The translations under genes and the position numbers were made by a program. A DNA stretch of 39,140 bases, from positions 1-39,140 of the forward strand of contig DATBKZ010000106.1 of NCBI GenBank assembly GCA_036555615.1, given 5' to 3'. The DNA is from SG8-41 sp036555615 (GTDB lineage Bacteria > Pseudomonadota > Gammaproteobacteria > Burkholderiales > SG8-41). The notes under the pieces are model-generated. The model did no database searches, was not told the DNA's origin, and saw only the letters and a program-made list of their open reading frames with translations. Shown here piece by piece: positions 31,921 to 39,140 of the stretch (its first letter is position 1; each line of letters starts with the position of its first letter).

Positions 31921-34900
31921 GTGCTGCCCGAGTACGCCGAGCTCCACTGCCTCACCAACTTCACCTTCCTGCGCGGGGCGTCGCACCCGGAGGAACTCGC
32001 CGCGCGCGCGGCGAAGCTGGGCTATTCAGCGCTCGCCGTCACCGATGAATGCTCGCTCGCGGGGGTCGTGCGCGCGCACGTCGCCGCGAAAGAGCACGGC
32101 ATCAAGCTCATCGTCGGCGCCGAGTTCAGGCTCGCGAACGGGCCGAAGCTCGCGCTGCTCGCGACCGACCGCGAGGCCTACGGCAACCTGTCGCAACTCA
32201 TCACCGCGGCGCGGCGCCGCAGCCAGAAGGGAAGTTATCGCATCGGCTGGGACGATCTCGACGCGGGCGTTCCCGGCTGCCTGGCGCTGCTCGTGCCGGA
32301 CGAGCAGCCGAGGCTCGAAGACGCGCAGCGCGTCGCTCACCTTTTCCCCGCCCGCGCCTGGATCGCCGCGGAGCTTCACTGCGGGCCGGACGACCGGGCG
32401 CATCTCGAGGCCCTTCGAGATCTCGGCCGCGCCGCAGGACTGCCGCTCGCCGCGGCCGGCGACGTGCACATGCACGTGCGCTCGCGCCGGGCGCTCCAGG
32501 ACACGCTGACCGCGATCCGGCTGCGCACGACGGTCGCGGAAGCGCGCGGCGCGCTCTACCCCAACGCCGAGCGGCACCTGCGGATGCGCATGCGGCTCGC
32601 GCAGCTCTACCCCCCGGCGCTCCTCGCCGAGACCGTGCGCATCGCGGGGCGCTGCACCTTCTCCCTCGACAGCCTGCGCTACGAATACCCGGAGGAGCTC
32701 GCGCCGCCGGGCCACACGCCGGCCTCATACCTGCGCGAGATCACCGAAGCGGGATTGCGCGCGCGCTTTCCCGCCGGCGTTCCGGAGAACGTCCGCGAGC
32801 TGATCGAGCACGAGCTGGCGCTGATCGCGGAGCTCTGCTACGAGCCCTACTTCCTCACCGTCTACGACATCGTGAAGTTCGCGCGCTCCCGCGGCATCCT
32901 GTGCCAGGGCCGTGGCTCGGCCGCCAATTCCGCGGTGTGCTACGCCTTGGGCATCACCGAGGTCGATCCCGCGCGCATGAACATGCTGTTCGAGCGCTTC
33001 ATCTCGCGGGAACGAAACGAGCCGCCCGACATCGACGTGGATTTCGAGCACCAGCGGCGCGAGGAGGTGATCCAGTACCTCTACGGGAAATACGGCCGCG
33101 ACCGCGCGGCGCTCGCCGCCACGGTCATCACCTACCGCACGAAGAGCACGATCCGCGACGTCGCCAAGGCGCTCGGCTTCGATCTCCCGCAGGTGGACCG
33201 CCTCGCCCGCTCCTTCGCGTGGTGGGACGGGCGGGACAGCGTGCGCGAGCGCCTCGCCGAGGCCGGCTTCGATTCCGCGGGCCCGCAGGTCCAACGCCTC
33301 CTCGCCCTCGTCGCTACGCTGACGGGCTTCCCCCGCCACCTCTCGCAGCACACTGGCGGCTTCGTGTTCGCGCGCGGGCTCCTCTCGCGCCTGGTTCCGA
33401 TCGAGAATGCCGCGATGCCCGACCGGAGCGTCATCCAGTGGGACAAGGACGATCTCGACGCGCTGGGGCTCCTCAAGGTGGATGTCCTCGCGCTCGGCAT
33501 GCTCTCCGCGATCCGCCGCGCGCTGGACATGATCGCCGGCTGGCGCGGCCGGCCGTTCGGCATGGCCGACGTGCCGCCGGAGGACCCCGCGGTCTACGAG
33601 ATGATCCAGCACGCGGACACGGTCGGCGTGTTCCAGATCGAGTCGCGCGCGCAGATGAGCATGCTGCCGCGCCTCAGGCCCGAGAATTTCTACGACCTCG
33701 TGATCGAGGTCGCGATCGTGCGCCCCGGCCCGATCCAGGGCGGCATGGTCCACCCCTACCTCCGTCGGCGGCAGGGGCTGGAGCCGGTCACCTATCCGAG
33801 CGCGGCGGTGAAGGCGGTGCTCGAGCGCACGCTCGGCGTGCCGATCTTCCAGGAGCAGGTGATGCAGCTCGCGATCGTCGCTGCGGGCTTCACGCCCGGC
33901 GAATCGGACCAGCTGCGGCGCTCGATGGCCGCGTGGCGCCGCAAGGGCGGGCTCGAGCACTTCGAGCAGCGGCTCGTCTCGGGCATGCTCGCGCGCGGCT
34001 ACCAGCGCGAGTTCGCGGAGGGAATCTACCGGCAGATCCTGGGCTTCGGCGAGTACGGATTTCCGGAAAGTCACAGCTCCAGCTTCGCGCTGCTGGTCTA
34101 CGTGTCCTCCTGGATCAAGCGCCACGAGCCGGCGGCGTTTCTCGCGGCGTTGCTCAACAGCCAGCCGATGGGCTTCTACGCGCCCTCCCAGCTCGTGCAG
34201 GACGCCCGCCGCCACGGCGTCGAGGTGCTGCCGGTGGACGCCACGGTGAGCGGCTGGGACTGCAACCTTGAGAAGCCGAGGGATGAGGGCGGAGGGATGA
34301 GGGATGAGAGAAAAGGCGGCACACGGCCCGCCGTGCGGCTGGGGCTGCGGATGATCTCCGGCTTCGCCGAGGCCGTCGCCGACCGGATCGTGGCCGCGCG
34401 CCGCAGCCGCGCGTTCAACTCGGTCGCGGATCTCGCCCGGCGCGCGCACCTCGATCGCCGTGACCTCAAGCTCCTCGCTTCCGCCGGCGCATTGCGCTCC
34501 CTCTCTGACCACCGCCGGCACGCGCACTGGGAGGTCGCGGGGATCGAGCGCGCCACCTCCGTTCTGGGCGATTGTCCGATCGAGGAATCGCGGCCGCGGC
34601 TCGCGCCGCCCGGCGAAGCAGAGGAGCTCGTTGCCGATTACGCGAGCCTCGGGTTGACGCTCGGCCGCCATCCGCTCGCGCTGCTGCGCCCGCGGCTCGC
34701 GCACATGCGGCTCGCCACCGCCGCCGAGCTGCGCGGGCTGCCGCACGGGCGGCCCGCGCGCGCCGCCGGCATCGTCATCGGCCGCCAGCGACCGGACACC
34801 GCCTCGGGCGTCATCTTCGTGACGCTCGAGGACGAGACCGGCAGCGTCAACGTGATCGTGTGGCGCGACCTCGCCGACCGGCAGCGCCGCGAATTGCTGG

Positions 34901-35031
34901 GCTCGCGCCTGCTGGGCGTCTACGGCACGCTCGAGCGGGAGGGGGAGGTCGTGCACCTCATCGCGAAGCGGCTGGTGGATCACAGCGCGCTGCTCGGGAA
35001 CCTGGAGACCTCCAGCCGGGACTTTCATTAG
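31921..35031 (+). CDS. dnaE2: Error-prone DNA polymerase DnaE2 (ImuC)
   Basis: A 1036-aa C-family polymerase, normal DnaE2 length. The N-terminal PHP domain begins YAELHCLTNFTFLRGASHPEE, with a changed metal motif as in other DnaE2 proteins. Catalytic acids are D370, D372 and D374 in PPDIDVDFEHQRR; the palm continues with QHTGGFVFARG and the beta-binding region and C-terminal OB fold (RPDTASGVIFVTLEDETGS) follow. It extends past lesions with ImuA and ImuB. GTG 31921 is chosen because VLPEYAELHC is the family start and it is 4 bp after the VOC stop. Residues 786-797 are encoded by a heptamer repeat tract in frame. Confidence 0.95.
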   Translation: MLPEYAELHCLTNFTFLRGASHPEELAARAAKLGYSALAVTDECSLAGVVRAHVAAKEHGIKLIVGAEFRLANGPKLALLATDREAYGNLSQLITAARRRSQKGSYRIGWDDLDAGVPGCLALLVPDEQPRLEDAQRVAHLFPARAWIAAELHCGPDDRAHLEALRDLGRAAGLPLAAAGDVHMHVRSRRALQDTLTAIRLRTTVAEARGALYPNAERHLRMRMRLAQLYPPALLAETVRIAGRCTFSLDSLRYEYPEELAPPGHTPASYLREITEAGLRARFPAGVPENVRELIEHELALIAELCYEPYFLTVYDIVKFARSRGILCQGRGSAANSAVCYALGITEVDPARMNMLFERFISRERNEPPDIDVDFEHQRREEVIQYLYGKYGRDRAALAATVITYRTKSTIRDVAKALGFDLPQVDRLARSFAWWDGRDSVRERLAEAGFDSAGPQVQRLLALVATLTGFPRHLSQHTGGFVFARGLLSRLVPIENAAMPDRSVIQWDKDDLDALGLLKVDVLALGMLSAIRRALDMIAGWRGRPFGMADVPPEDPAVYEMIQHADTVGVFQIESRAQMSMLPRLRPENFYDLVIEVAIVRPGPIQGGMVHPYLRRRQGLEPVTYPSAAVKAVLERTLGVPIFQEQVMQLAIVAAGFTPGESDQLRRSMAAWRRKGGLEHFEQRLVSGMLARGYQREFAEGIYRQILGFGEYGFPESHSSSFALLVYVSSWIKRHEPAAFLAALLNSQPMGFYAPSQLVQDARRHGVEVLPVDATVSGWDCNLEKPRDEGGGMRDERKGGTRPAVRLGLRMISGFAEAVADRIVAARRSRAFNSVADLARRAHLDRRDLKLLASAGALRSLSDHRRHAHWEVAGIERATSVLGDCPIEESRPRLAPPGEAEELVADYASLGLTLGRHPLALLRPRLAHMRLATAAELRGLPHGRPARAAGIVIGRQRPDTASGVIFVTLEDETGSVNVIVWRDLADRQRRELLGSRLLGVYGTLEREGEVVHLIAKRLVDHSALLGNLETSSRDFH
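34278..34312. repeat. Heptamer tandem repeat inside dnaE2, GAGGGAT, five units
   Basis: Units GAGGGAT, GAGGGCG, GAGGGAT, GAGGGAT and GAGAGAA lie in the dnaE2 coding frame and encode a charged Gly/Arg/Glu stretch (RDEGGGMRDER) between two conserved segments. The same 7-mer family lies at 37264. Confidence 0.9.
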
Positions 35032-35091
35032 CGGGGCGATGCGCCGCTGAAGTAGAATCAGTGCTGTTGAAGACCCCGCATGGAGGCGATC

Positions 35092-35538
35092 ATGCAATGC
35101 GCGTCTGCAAAGAACCTGGCGCTCCCGGTGCTCGCGCTACTGGCCGTGGTGCTCGGCGGGTGCGACACCAGCCCCCCCACGAAGGAGCAAATGGAATCCG
35201 TCAACTATGGCCCCAAGCCGGATAACTACCAGGACATCATCCGCGACTACCTGAGACCCCGCCTCACCGACCCCACGGCGGCGATCATCGATTTCAAGGC
35301 GGGGCCCACCCACATGTACCAGAAGGCTGCAGCCCTGCGCGACGTGCAGTTCGGATGGGCCGTTTGCACGATGGTCAACGACAAGAATACGTACGGCGCA
35401 TATACCGGCTTCTATCCGGCCGTGTACTTCATTCGGAACGGAAAGGTGGTGGCCTCGAACGGCGGCCCCGGCGACGGGCCGGTGGGGACCCAGTTCGCGC
35501 GCAGGCAGTGCAAGGAGCTCGGCTACAGCGTCCCGTAA
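35092..35538 (+). CDS. Putative lipoprotein of unknown function
   Basis: A 148-aa protein with a signal peptide ending in the lipobox LGGC (residue 24), so it should be lipid-anchored in the envelope. The mature part starts SPPTKEQMESV, then YGPKPDNYQDIIRDYLRPRLTDP, and ends with two Cys (about 92 and 142) that might form a disulfide. GGAGG at 35082-35086 sets ATG 35092; an ATG at 35080 is less well placed. It lies 60 bp after dnaE2, probably with its own promoter. I do not recognise the family. Confidence 0.78.
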   Translation: MQCASAKNLALPVLALLAVVLGGCDTSPPTKEQMESVNYGPKPDNYQDIIRDYLRPRLTDPTAAIIDFKAGPTHMYQKAAALRDVQFGWAVCTMVNDKNTYGAYTGFYPAVYFIRNGKVVASNGGPGDGPVGTQFARRQCKELGYSVP

Positions 35539-35575
35539 CGACCGGGACGGGAGCAACGAGTCGCCTCGCGGACCC

Positions 35576-36946
35576 ATGGCATCGGAAATCCGCGTCCTGT
35601 CCGCGACCGGCATCCTCGGCTCGGGGTTCCGCGAGGAAACGCTCCGGCGCGCGATGGCATGGAAGCCCGATTTCATCGGCGCTGACTCCGGCTCGACCGA
35701 CCCGGGACCGTTCTACCTCGGCTCCGGCGAGACGCTGTTTTCCGATTCGGCCTATAGACGCGACCTGCGCCTGATACTGCTCGCCGCGCGCGCGGCGAAG
35801 ATTCCCGCCATCATCGGCTCGGCCTGCACCGCGGGCACGGACAGCCAGCTCGAGCGGCTAACGGGGATCGCCCGGGCGATCGCGCGCGAGGAGAAGCTCT
35901 CCTTCAAGCTCGCGACGATCGCATCCGAGCAGGACAAGGGCTACCTCAGGAAGAAGCTGCGCGAGGGGAGAATCACGCCGCTCGCCAACGCGCCCGCGCT
36001 CGACGAGGCGGTGATCGACCGCAGCGCGCACATCGTCGGCATGTGCGGGATCGAGCCCTATGTCGAGGCGTTGGAGAACGGCGCGGAGGTGATCATCGCC
36101 GGCCGCTCGAGCGACACCTCCATCTTCTCGGCGCTGCCCGTGATGCGGGGCTTCGACCTGGCGACGGTCTGGCACATGGCGAAGATTCTGGAGTGCGGGG
36201 CGGCATGCGTCGTGCTGCGCAAGTACCCGGACTGCATGTTCGCGACGGTCACGAACGGTCACTTCATCGTCGAGCCGCCCAATCCCGAGTACCGCTGCGA
36301 CCCGGTAAGCGTAGCTTCCCACAATCTCTACGAGAACTCGACGCCCTACGAGCTGGTCGAGCCCTCGGGCGTGCTCGACACCCTGCACGCGAGATACGAA
36401 GCGGTCTCGGAACGCGCGGTGCGGGTGTCGGGCAGCACCTTCCGGCCGGCGCAGCGCTACACGATCAAGCTCGAGGGCGCGGAGCTCGCCGGCTACCAGA
36501 GCCTGATCGTGGGCAGCGTGCGCGACCCGATCATCCTGCGCCAGTTCGACTCGTGGCTCGACGGGCTCGTGAAGGCGGTGAAGGAGCGCATCCGCGCGGT
36601 GTTCGGCGAGGCCGTCGAGAGCCAGTACCGATTCGACGTGCGGGTATTCGGCAGGAACGCCGCCATGGGGCCGCTCGAGCCCGAGAAGGGCATTGGACAC
36701 GAGGTCGGGCTGCTGTTCCAGGTAACGGCGGAGACGCAGGCGCTCGCGACCGCGCTCACGAAATCGGTCGGGCACATCGCGGTGCACTACCCGGTGCCGG
36801 AGTGGAGCGGGCTCATCACATCGATCGCCTACCCCTACTCGCCGCCGGAAATCGCGCGCGGCGCCTGCTACCGCTTCAACGTGAACCACGTGGTGGAGCC
36901 CGCCTCCCCGCTGGAAATGTTCCGCATCCGCTACGAGAACGTCTGA
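35576..36946 (+). CDS. AtuA-like protein (acyclic terpene utilisation, DUF1446)
   Basis: A 456-aa DUF1446/AtuA-type protein. Blocks are ADSGSTDPGPFYLGSG near residue 37, IIGSACTAGTD, HIVGMCGIEPYVEAL, and GRSSDTSIFSALP. AtuA is needed for growth on citronellol and geraniol in Pseudomonas, but its reaction is not well defined, and relatives occur in many catabolic clusters. It is followed by a DUF4387 gene after eight bases, the usual partner of this family. Length is lower than the 590-aa AtuA because the C-terminal part is held in the separate DUF4387 protein (inference). Confidence 0.88.
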   Translation: MASEIRVLSATGILGSGFREETLRRAMAWKPDFIGADSGSTDPGPFYLGSGETLFSDSAYRRDLRLILLAARAAKIPAIIGSACTAGTDSQLERLTGIARAIAREEKLSFKLATIASEQDKGYLRKKLREGRITPLANAPALDEAVIDRSAHIVGMCGIEPYVEALENGAEVIIAGRSSDTSIFSALPVMRGFDLATVWHMAKILECGAACVVLRKYPDCMFATVTNGHFIVEPPNPEYRCDPVSVASHNLYENSTPYELVEPSGVLDTLHARYEAVSERAVRVSGSTFRPAQRYTIKLEGAELAGYQSLIVGSVRDPIILRQFDSWLDGLVKAVKERIRAVFGEAVESQYRFDVRVFGRNAAMGPLEPEKGIGHEVGLLFQVTAETQALATALTKSVGHIAVHYPVPEWSGLITSIAYPYSPPEIARGACYRFNVNHVVEPASPLEMFRIRYENV

Positions 36947-36954
36947 GGGCGCGA

Positions 36955-37263
36955 ATGGCGAAACTGTGGCAGGTCGCAAAATTGATCCGCAGCAAGAACG
37001 CAGGCCCGTTCGAGCTTACTTTCGATGTGATCTTCAAGGACCGCGCGACCTACGAGAGGGTGCGCGACGCCAAGGTCATCAATGCCAGCTGGTTCGCGCG
37101 GACCTACAGGCTCACGCCCGAGGTGGTATCGGTGATCGAGTACGACGCGGCGGCCGCGATCAAGGTGACGATCCCGCGCCCGGTCGTTTCGGGGGACGTG
37201 GACGATACCGATGTCTTCGGCGGCCAGCAGTACGGGCCGCTGGTGGACCTCGACGTTCCGTAA
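36955..37263 (+). CDS. DUF4387 family protein
   Basis: A 102-aa protein starting MAKLWQVAKLIRSKNAGPFELTFDVIF and ending VFGGQQYGPLVDLDVP, both typical of DUF4387. These proteins accompany AtuA-like partners and are found fused to them in some species, so the two probably form one complex. ATG 36955 lies eight bases after the AtuA-like stop. The stop is followed at once by a heptamer repeat that carries the start of the next gene. Confidence 0.9.
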   Translation: MAKLWQVAKLIRSKNAGPFELTFDVIFKDRATYERVRDAKVINASWFARTYRLTPEVVSVIEYDAAAAIKVTIPRPVVSGDVDDTDVFGGQQYGPLVDLDVP

Positions 37264-37298
37264 AGGATGAAGGATGAGGGATGAGGGCGAGCGGATGA
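37264..37298. repeat. Heptamer tandem repeat, RGGATGA, five units
   Basis: Units AGGATGA, AGGATGA, GGGATGA, GGGCGAG and CGGATGA fill the space between the DUF4387 stop and the next start. The last unit provides the start codon of the ModA-like gene (ATG 37295), and each unit also looks like a weak ribosome binding site. Confidence 0.88.
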
Positions 37299-37984
37299 AG
37301 AAACTTAAGGTCTTTGCCTCGAACAGTATCCGCGCCGTGATGGCGGAGCTCGTTCCGCAATTCGAGCGCGCGAGCGGGTTGAGCGTTGCGCTGAGCTACG
37401 ACCCCGCCAAGATCGTGCTCGCCCGCATCGCGAAAGGCGAGACGGCGGATCTCATCATCACGGGCTCGGGCGCAATCGACGCGCTCGTGAATCAGGGAAA
37501 GGTCCAAGCCGCAAGCCGCCGGACCCTCGCCCGCTGCCGCGTCGGCGTCGCCGTGCGCGCTGGAAAACCGAGACCCGATATCGGCACCGTCGAGGCGCTC
37601 AAGCGTGCGCTCATGGCCGCGAAATCGGTCGCCTACACCCAGGAAGGCGCAAGCGGCATGCATTTCTCCGGCGTGATCGAGCGCCTGGGGATCGCGGATG
37701 CGGTGCGCGCCAAGGCCGTGCGGCAGCCGGGTGGGCTCATCGGGGAGCTGGTCGCAGCCGGCAAGGCGGAGATCGCGATTCAACAGGTACCGGAGCTGAT
37801 GGCGGTGCCGGGCATCGACCTCGTGGGTCCTCTGCCCGACGATATCCAGCTCGTCACGGTCACCTGTACCGGCATCATTTCCGGGACGAAGCAGGCGGAG
37901 GCGGCGCGAGCATTCATCGATTTCCTCGCCTCGCCCGCCGCGGCGCAGGTCATTCGGGCAAAAGGCCTCGAGCCCGTGGCCTGA
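37295..37984 (+). CDS. ModA-like substrate-binding protein without signal peptide
   Basis: A 229-aa periplasmic-binding-protein fold of the molybdate/ModA type. MKKLKVFASNSIRAVMAELVPQFERASG is the first strand and helix of the mature fold, with no leader; later blocks are YTQEGASGMHFSGVIERLG and FIDFLASPAAAQVIRAKGLEPVA. Because the leader is lacking it may act in the cytoplasm, though an in-frame ATG at 37274 in the heptamer tract would add only MRDEGER, also not a leader. No ModB or ModC genes are adjacent. Its place after AtuA/DUF4387 suggests a link to organic-acid metabolism rather than molybdate. Confidence 0.85.
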   Translation: MKKLKVFASNSIRAVMAELVPQFERASGLSVALSYDPAKIVLARIAKGETADLIITGSGAIDALVNQGKVQAASRRTLARCRVGVAVRAGKPRPDIGTVEALKRALMAAKSVAYTQEGASGMHFSGVIERLGIADAVRAKAVRQPGGLIGELVAAGKAEIAIQQVPELMAVPGIDLVGPLPDDIQLVTVTCTGIISGTKQAEAARAFIDFLASPAAAQVIRAKGLEPVA

Positions 37985-37989
37985 AGCGC

Positions 37990-38010
37990 CTTCTGACTTC
38001 TGACCTTACC
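37990..38010. repeat. Heptamer tandem repeat, CTTCTGA, two to three units
   Basis: CTTCTGA, CTTCTGA and the degenerate CCTTACC lie between the convergent ModA-like and enolase-superfamily genes. The third unit includes the stop codon of the latter gene (TTA at 38006-38008). Confidence 0.65.
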
Positions 38011-39103
38011 CGACCCTCAGCTTCGCGATGACTGCGGGGTCGGGATCCACCCCGAGCCCCGGGCCCTGCGGCACGGTGAGGCAGCCGTTTCCGTCCGGCA
38101 GGATCGCGTCGTGCAGCGGATTGACCGCGAAATCGGCGTCGTAGCGCTCGACGAGGCTCTCGCCGGCCATCGCCGCGATGCAGTGGATGGAGGCAATGAG
38201 ACCGGGCCCGAAGTACGCGGAATGCGGCACGACCGCGACACCGTGCGCCGCGGCCAGCGCCGCGACCTTGCGCAGCTGCGTGACGCCGCCCAGCTTGGTG
38301 ACGCTCGGCTGCGCGTAGCTCACAGCGCCGGCCGCGATCAGGCTCTGAAACTCGGGCAGCATCGCGTTTTCCCCTGCTGCCGTCGGGATGCCCCCCTCCG
38401 CCTGCACGCGCGCGAGCCCCGCATGGTCCTCCGGCGGCCACACCGGCTCCTCGAGCCACTTGAGGTTGAGTGGCTTCAATTTGCGCGCCATGTCGATCGC
38501 CTCGTCGACCGGCCAGGCGCAATTGCAATCGACCATGATGGCAACGTCCGCACCGGCGGCGCTGCGCGCAGCCTGGATTGGCGCGACCGTGATCTCGTGC
38601 AGCTTGATATCGCGGTAGCCGCGCTTGAGCGCTTTCTCGACGTGATGCGCGACGGCGCCGGGCTCCCCGTAGCGCAGCAGGCTCGCGTAGGCGGGCAGCC
38701 GCACGCGCGCCGCGCCGCCGAGCAGGCGGTAGAGCGGCATTCCCGCAAGCTTGCCGGCGATGTCCCACAGCGCGATGTCGATCGCAGAGAGCGCGTACAT
38801 CGCGGGTCCGTTGCGGCCGACCCCGGCGAGATTGCGCTGCAGCTCGTCCACCAACGCATCGATCGCTGTCGGGTCGCGCCCCACGCACATCGGGCCGACC
38901 AGCGTGTCGAGCGCGGCCCGGGTCGCGGGGAAGATGCGGTGGCCGAATCCCTCGCCCCAGCCAGAGACGCCGGCATCGGTGTCCACGCGCACGAGCAGAA
39001 TGTCCATGCTGGTGCGGGGCCGGCCAGCTTGCTGCGGCACGACCGAACCCTCGATGATCATCGGCAGGTTGACGACGATCGTTTCGACCTTGGTGATCTT
39101 CAT
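38006..39103 (-). CDS. Mandelate racemase/muconate lactonizing enzyme family protein
   Basis: A 365-aa enolase-superfamily enzyme. The capping domain (residues 1-125) precedes a TIM barrel with metal ligands Asp in MVDCNCAW, Glu in LEEPVWPP and Glu in AAGENAM. His in VVPHSAYFGPG would be the general base of the mandelate racemase type. The strand-2 KxK motif reads K-L-H in RDIKLHEIT, so the second Lys is His. Reaction is probably dehydration or epimerisation of an acid sugar. ATG 39103 has no ribosome binding site but TATAG lies close upstream, so the message may be nearly leaderless. Confidence 0.91.
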   Translation of the reverse strand: MKITKVETIVVNLPMIIEGSVVPQQAGRPRTSMDILLVRVDTDAGVSGWGEGFGHRIFPATRAALDTLVGPMCVGRDPTAIDALVDELQRNLAGVGRNGPAMYALSAIDIALWDIAGKLAGMPLYRLLGGAARVRLPAYASLLRYGEPGAVAHHVEKALKRGYRDIKLHEITVAPIQAARSAAGADVAIMVDCNCAWPVDEAIDMARKLKPLNLKWLEEPVWPPEDHAGLARVQAEGGIPTAAGENAMLPEFQSLIAAGAVSYAQPSVTKLGGVTQLRKVAALAAAHGVAVVPHSAYFGPGLIASIHCIAAMAGESLVERYDADFAVNPLHDAILPDGNGCLTVPQGPGLGVDPDPAVIAKLRVG

Positions 39104-39140
39104 ATTCGCTATAGTGTAGGCTCGGCCCGCCGCGCCCGCC

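Noticed and set aside
35026..35050. Terminator after dnaE2
   Set aside because: AGCGG/CCGCT gives a 5-bp stem without a T run; not enough to claim.
32725..35097. Long antisense frame (790 codons) over dnaE2
   Set aside because: Arg- and His-rich product with no recognisable fold; the plus strand encodes DnaE2 with all catalytic blocks.
39104..39140. Feature at the right edge
   Set aside because: Only 37 bases upstream of the last gene, with a weak TATAG; no separate feature can be supported.

Overview
The window is a 39 kb, GC-rich, densely coded stretch of what looks like an environmental betaproteobacterium, probably Burkholderiales-like. The evidence is three Bug/TctC-type periplasmic receptors, a lexA-imuA-imuB-dnaE2 mutagenesis cassette with a palindromic operator, a small protein starting MCYDY, and many catabolic genes of the kind found in soil betaproteobacteria. 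This placement is inference; no rRNA, tRNA or housekeeping marker is present. About 40 protein genes are supported. No stretch longer than 300 bases lacks a gene; the longest gap (5791-6028) holds a degenerate heptamer repeat.

Layout. (1) 136-2202: a HupE/UreJ-type metal permease, divergent from a three-gene cobalt-type nitrile hydratase/thiocyanate hydrolase set whose beta subunit is split into two genes. (2) 2218-5790 (minus): glutathione transferase, TcuA-like flavoprotein, MmgE/PrpD protein. (3) 6029-7988 (plus): tandem duplicated Bug receptors. (4) 7992-14158 (minus): a seven-gene catabolic cluster of cupin, D-2-hydroxyacid dehydrogenase, MFS transporter, two DapA-like proteins (one without its catalytic residues) and two SDRs. 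(5) 14251-21158 (plus): aldo/keto reductase, NmrA-like protein, a haem c/beta-propeller lipoprotein, then an aromatic-ring-type flavin monooxygenase overlapping an ACMSD-like amidohydrolase. (6) 21146-26677: outer-membrane barrel, class II aldolase, SDR plus NHL propeller pair, two solute receptors and a 55-aa protein. (7) 26800-35031 (plus): PagP-like barrel, DUF2459 lipoprotein, SRAP protein, then lexA-imuA-imuB-VOC-dnaE2 behind a perfect SOS-type palindrome. (8) 35092-39103: lipoprotein, AtuA-like protein with its DUF4387 partner and a ModA-like protein lacking a signal peptide, facing an enolase-superfamily enzyme.

How the genes fit together. Regions 2-6 and 8 look like a set of uptake and degradation modules for organic acids or aromatics (receptors, dehydrogenases, aldolases, monooxygenase, amidohydrolase), with substrates that cannot be read from sequence. 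Region 7 is a DNA damage response module: LexA represses an operon that makes the ImuA/ImuB/DnaE2 mutasome, with SRAP protein next door.

The most unusual signal is not a gene. It is a set of short tandem 7-bp repeats (RTCACYG, CTTCTGC/CTTCTGA and GGATGAG words) at gene borders, where they overlap start or stop codons, and once inside dnaE2 in frame. Three hairpin-forming dispersed repeats also sit between genes in the same way. Several enzymes have substituted active-site residues: a DapA homologue, two SDRs, an amidohydrolase and an enolase-superfamily member.
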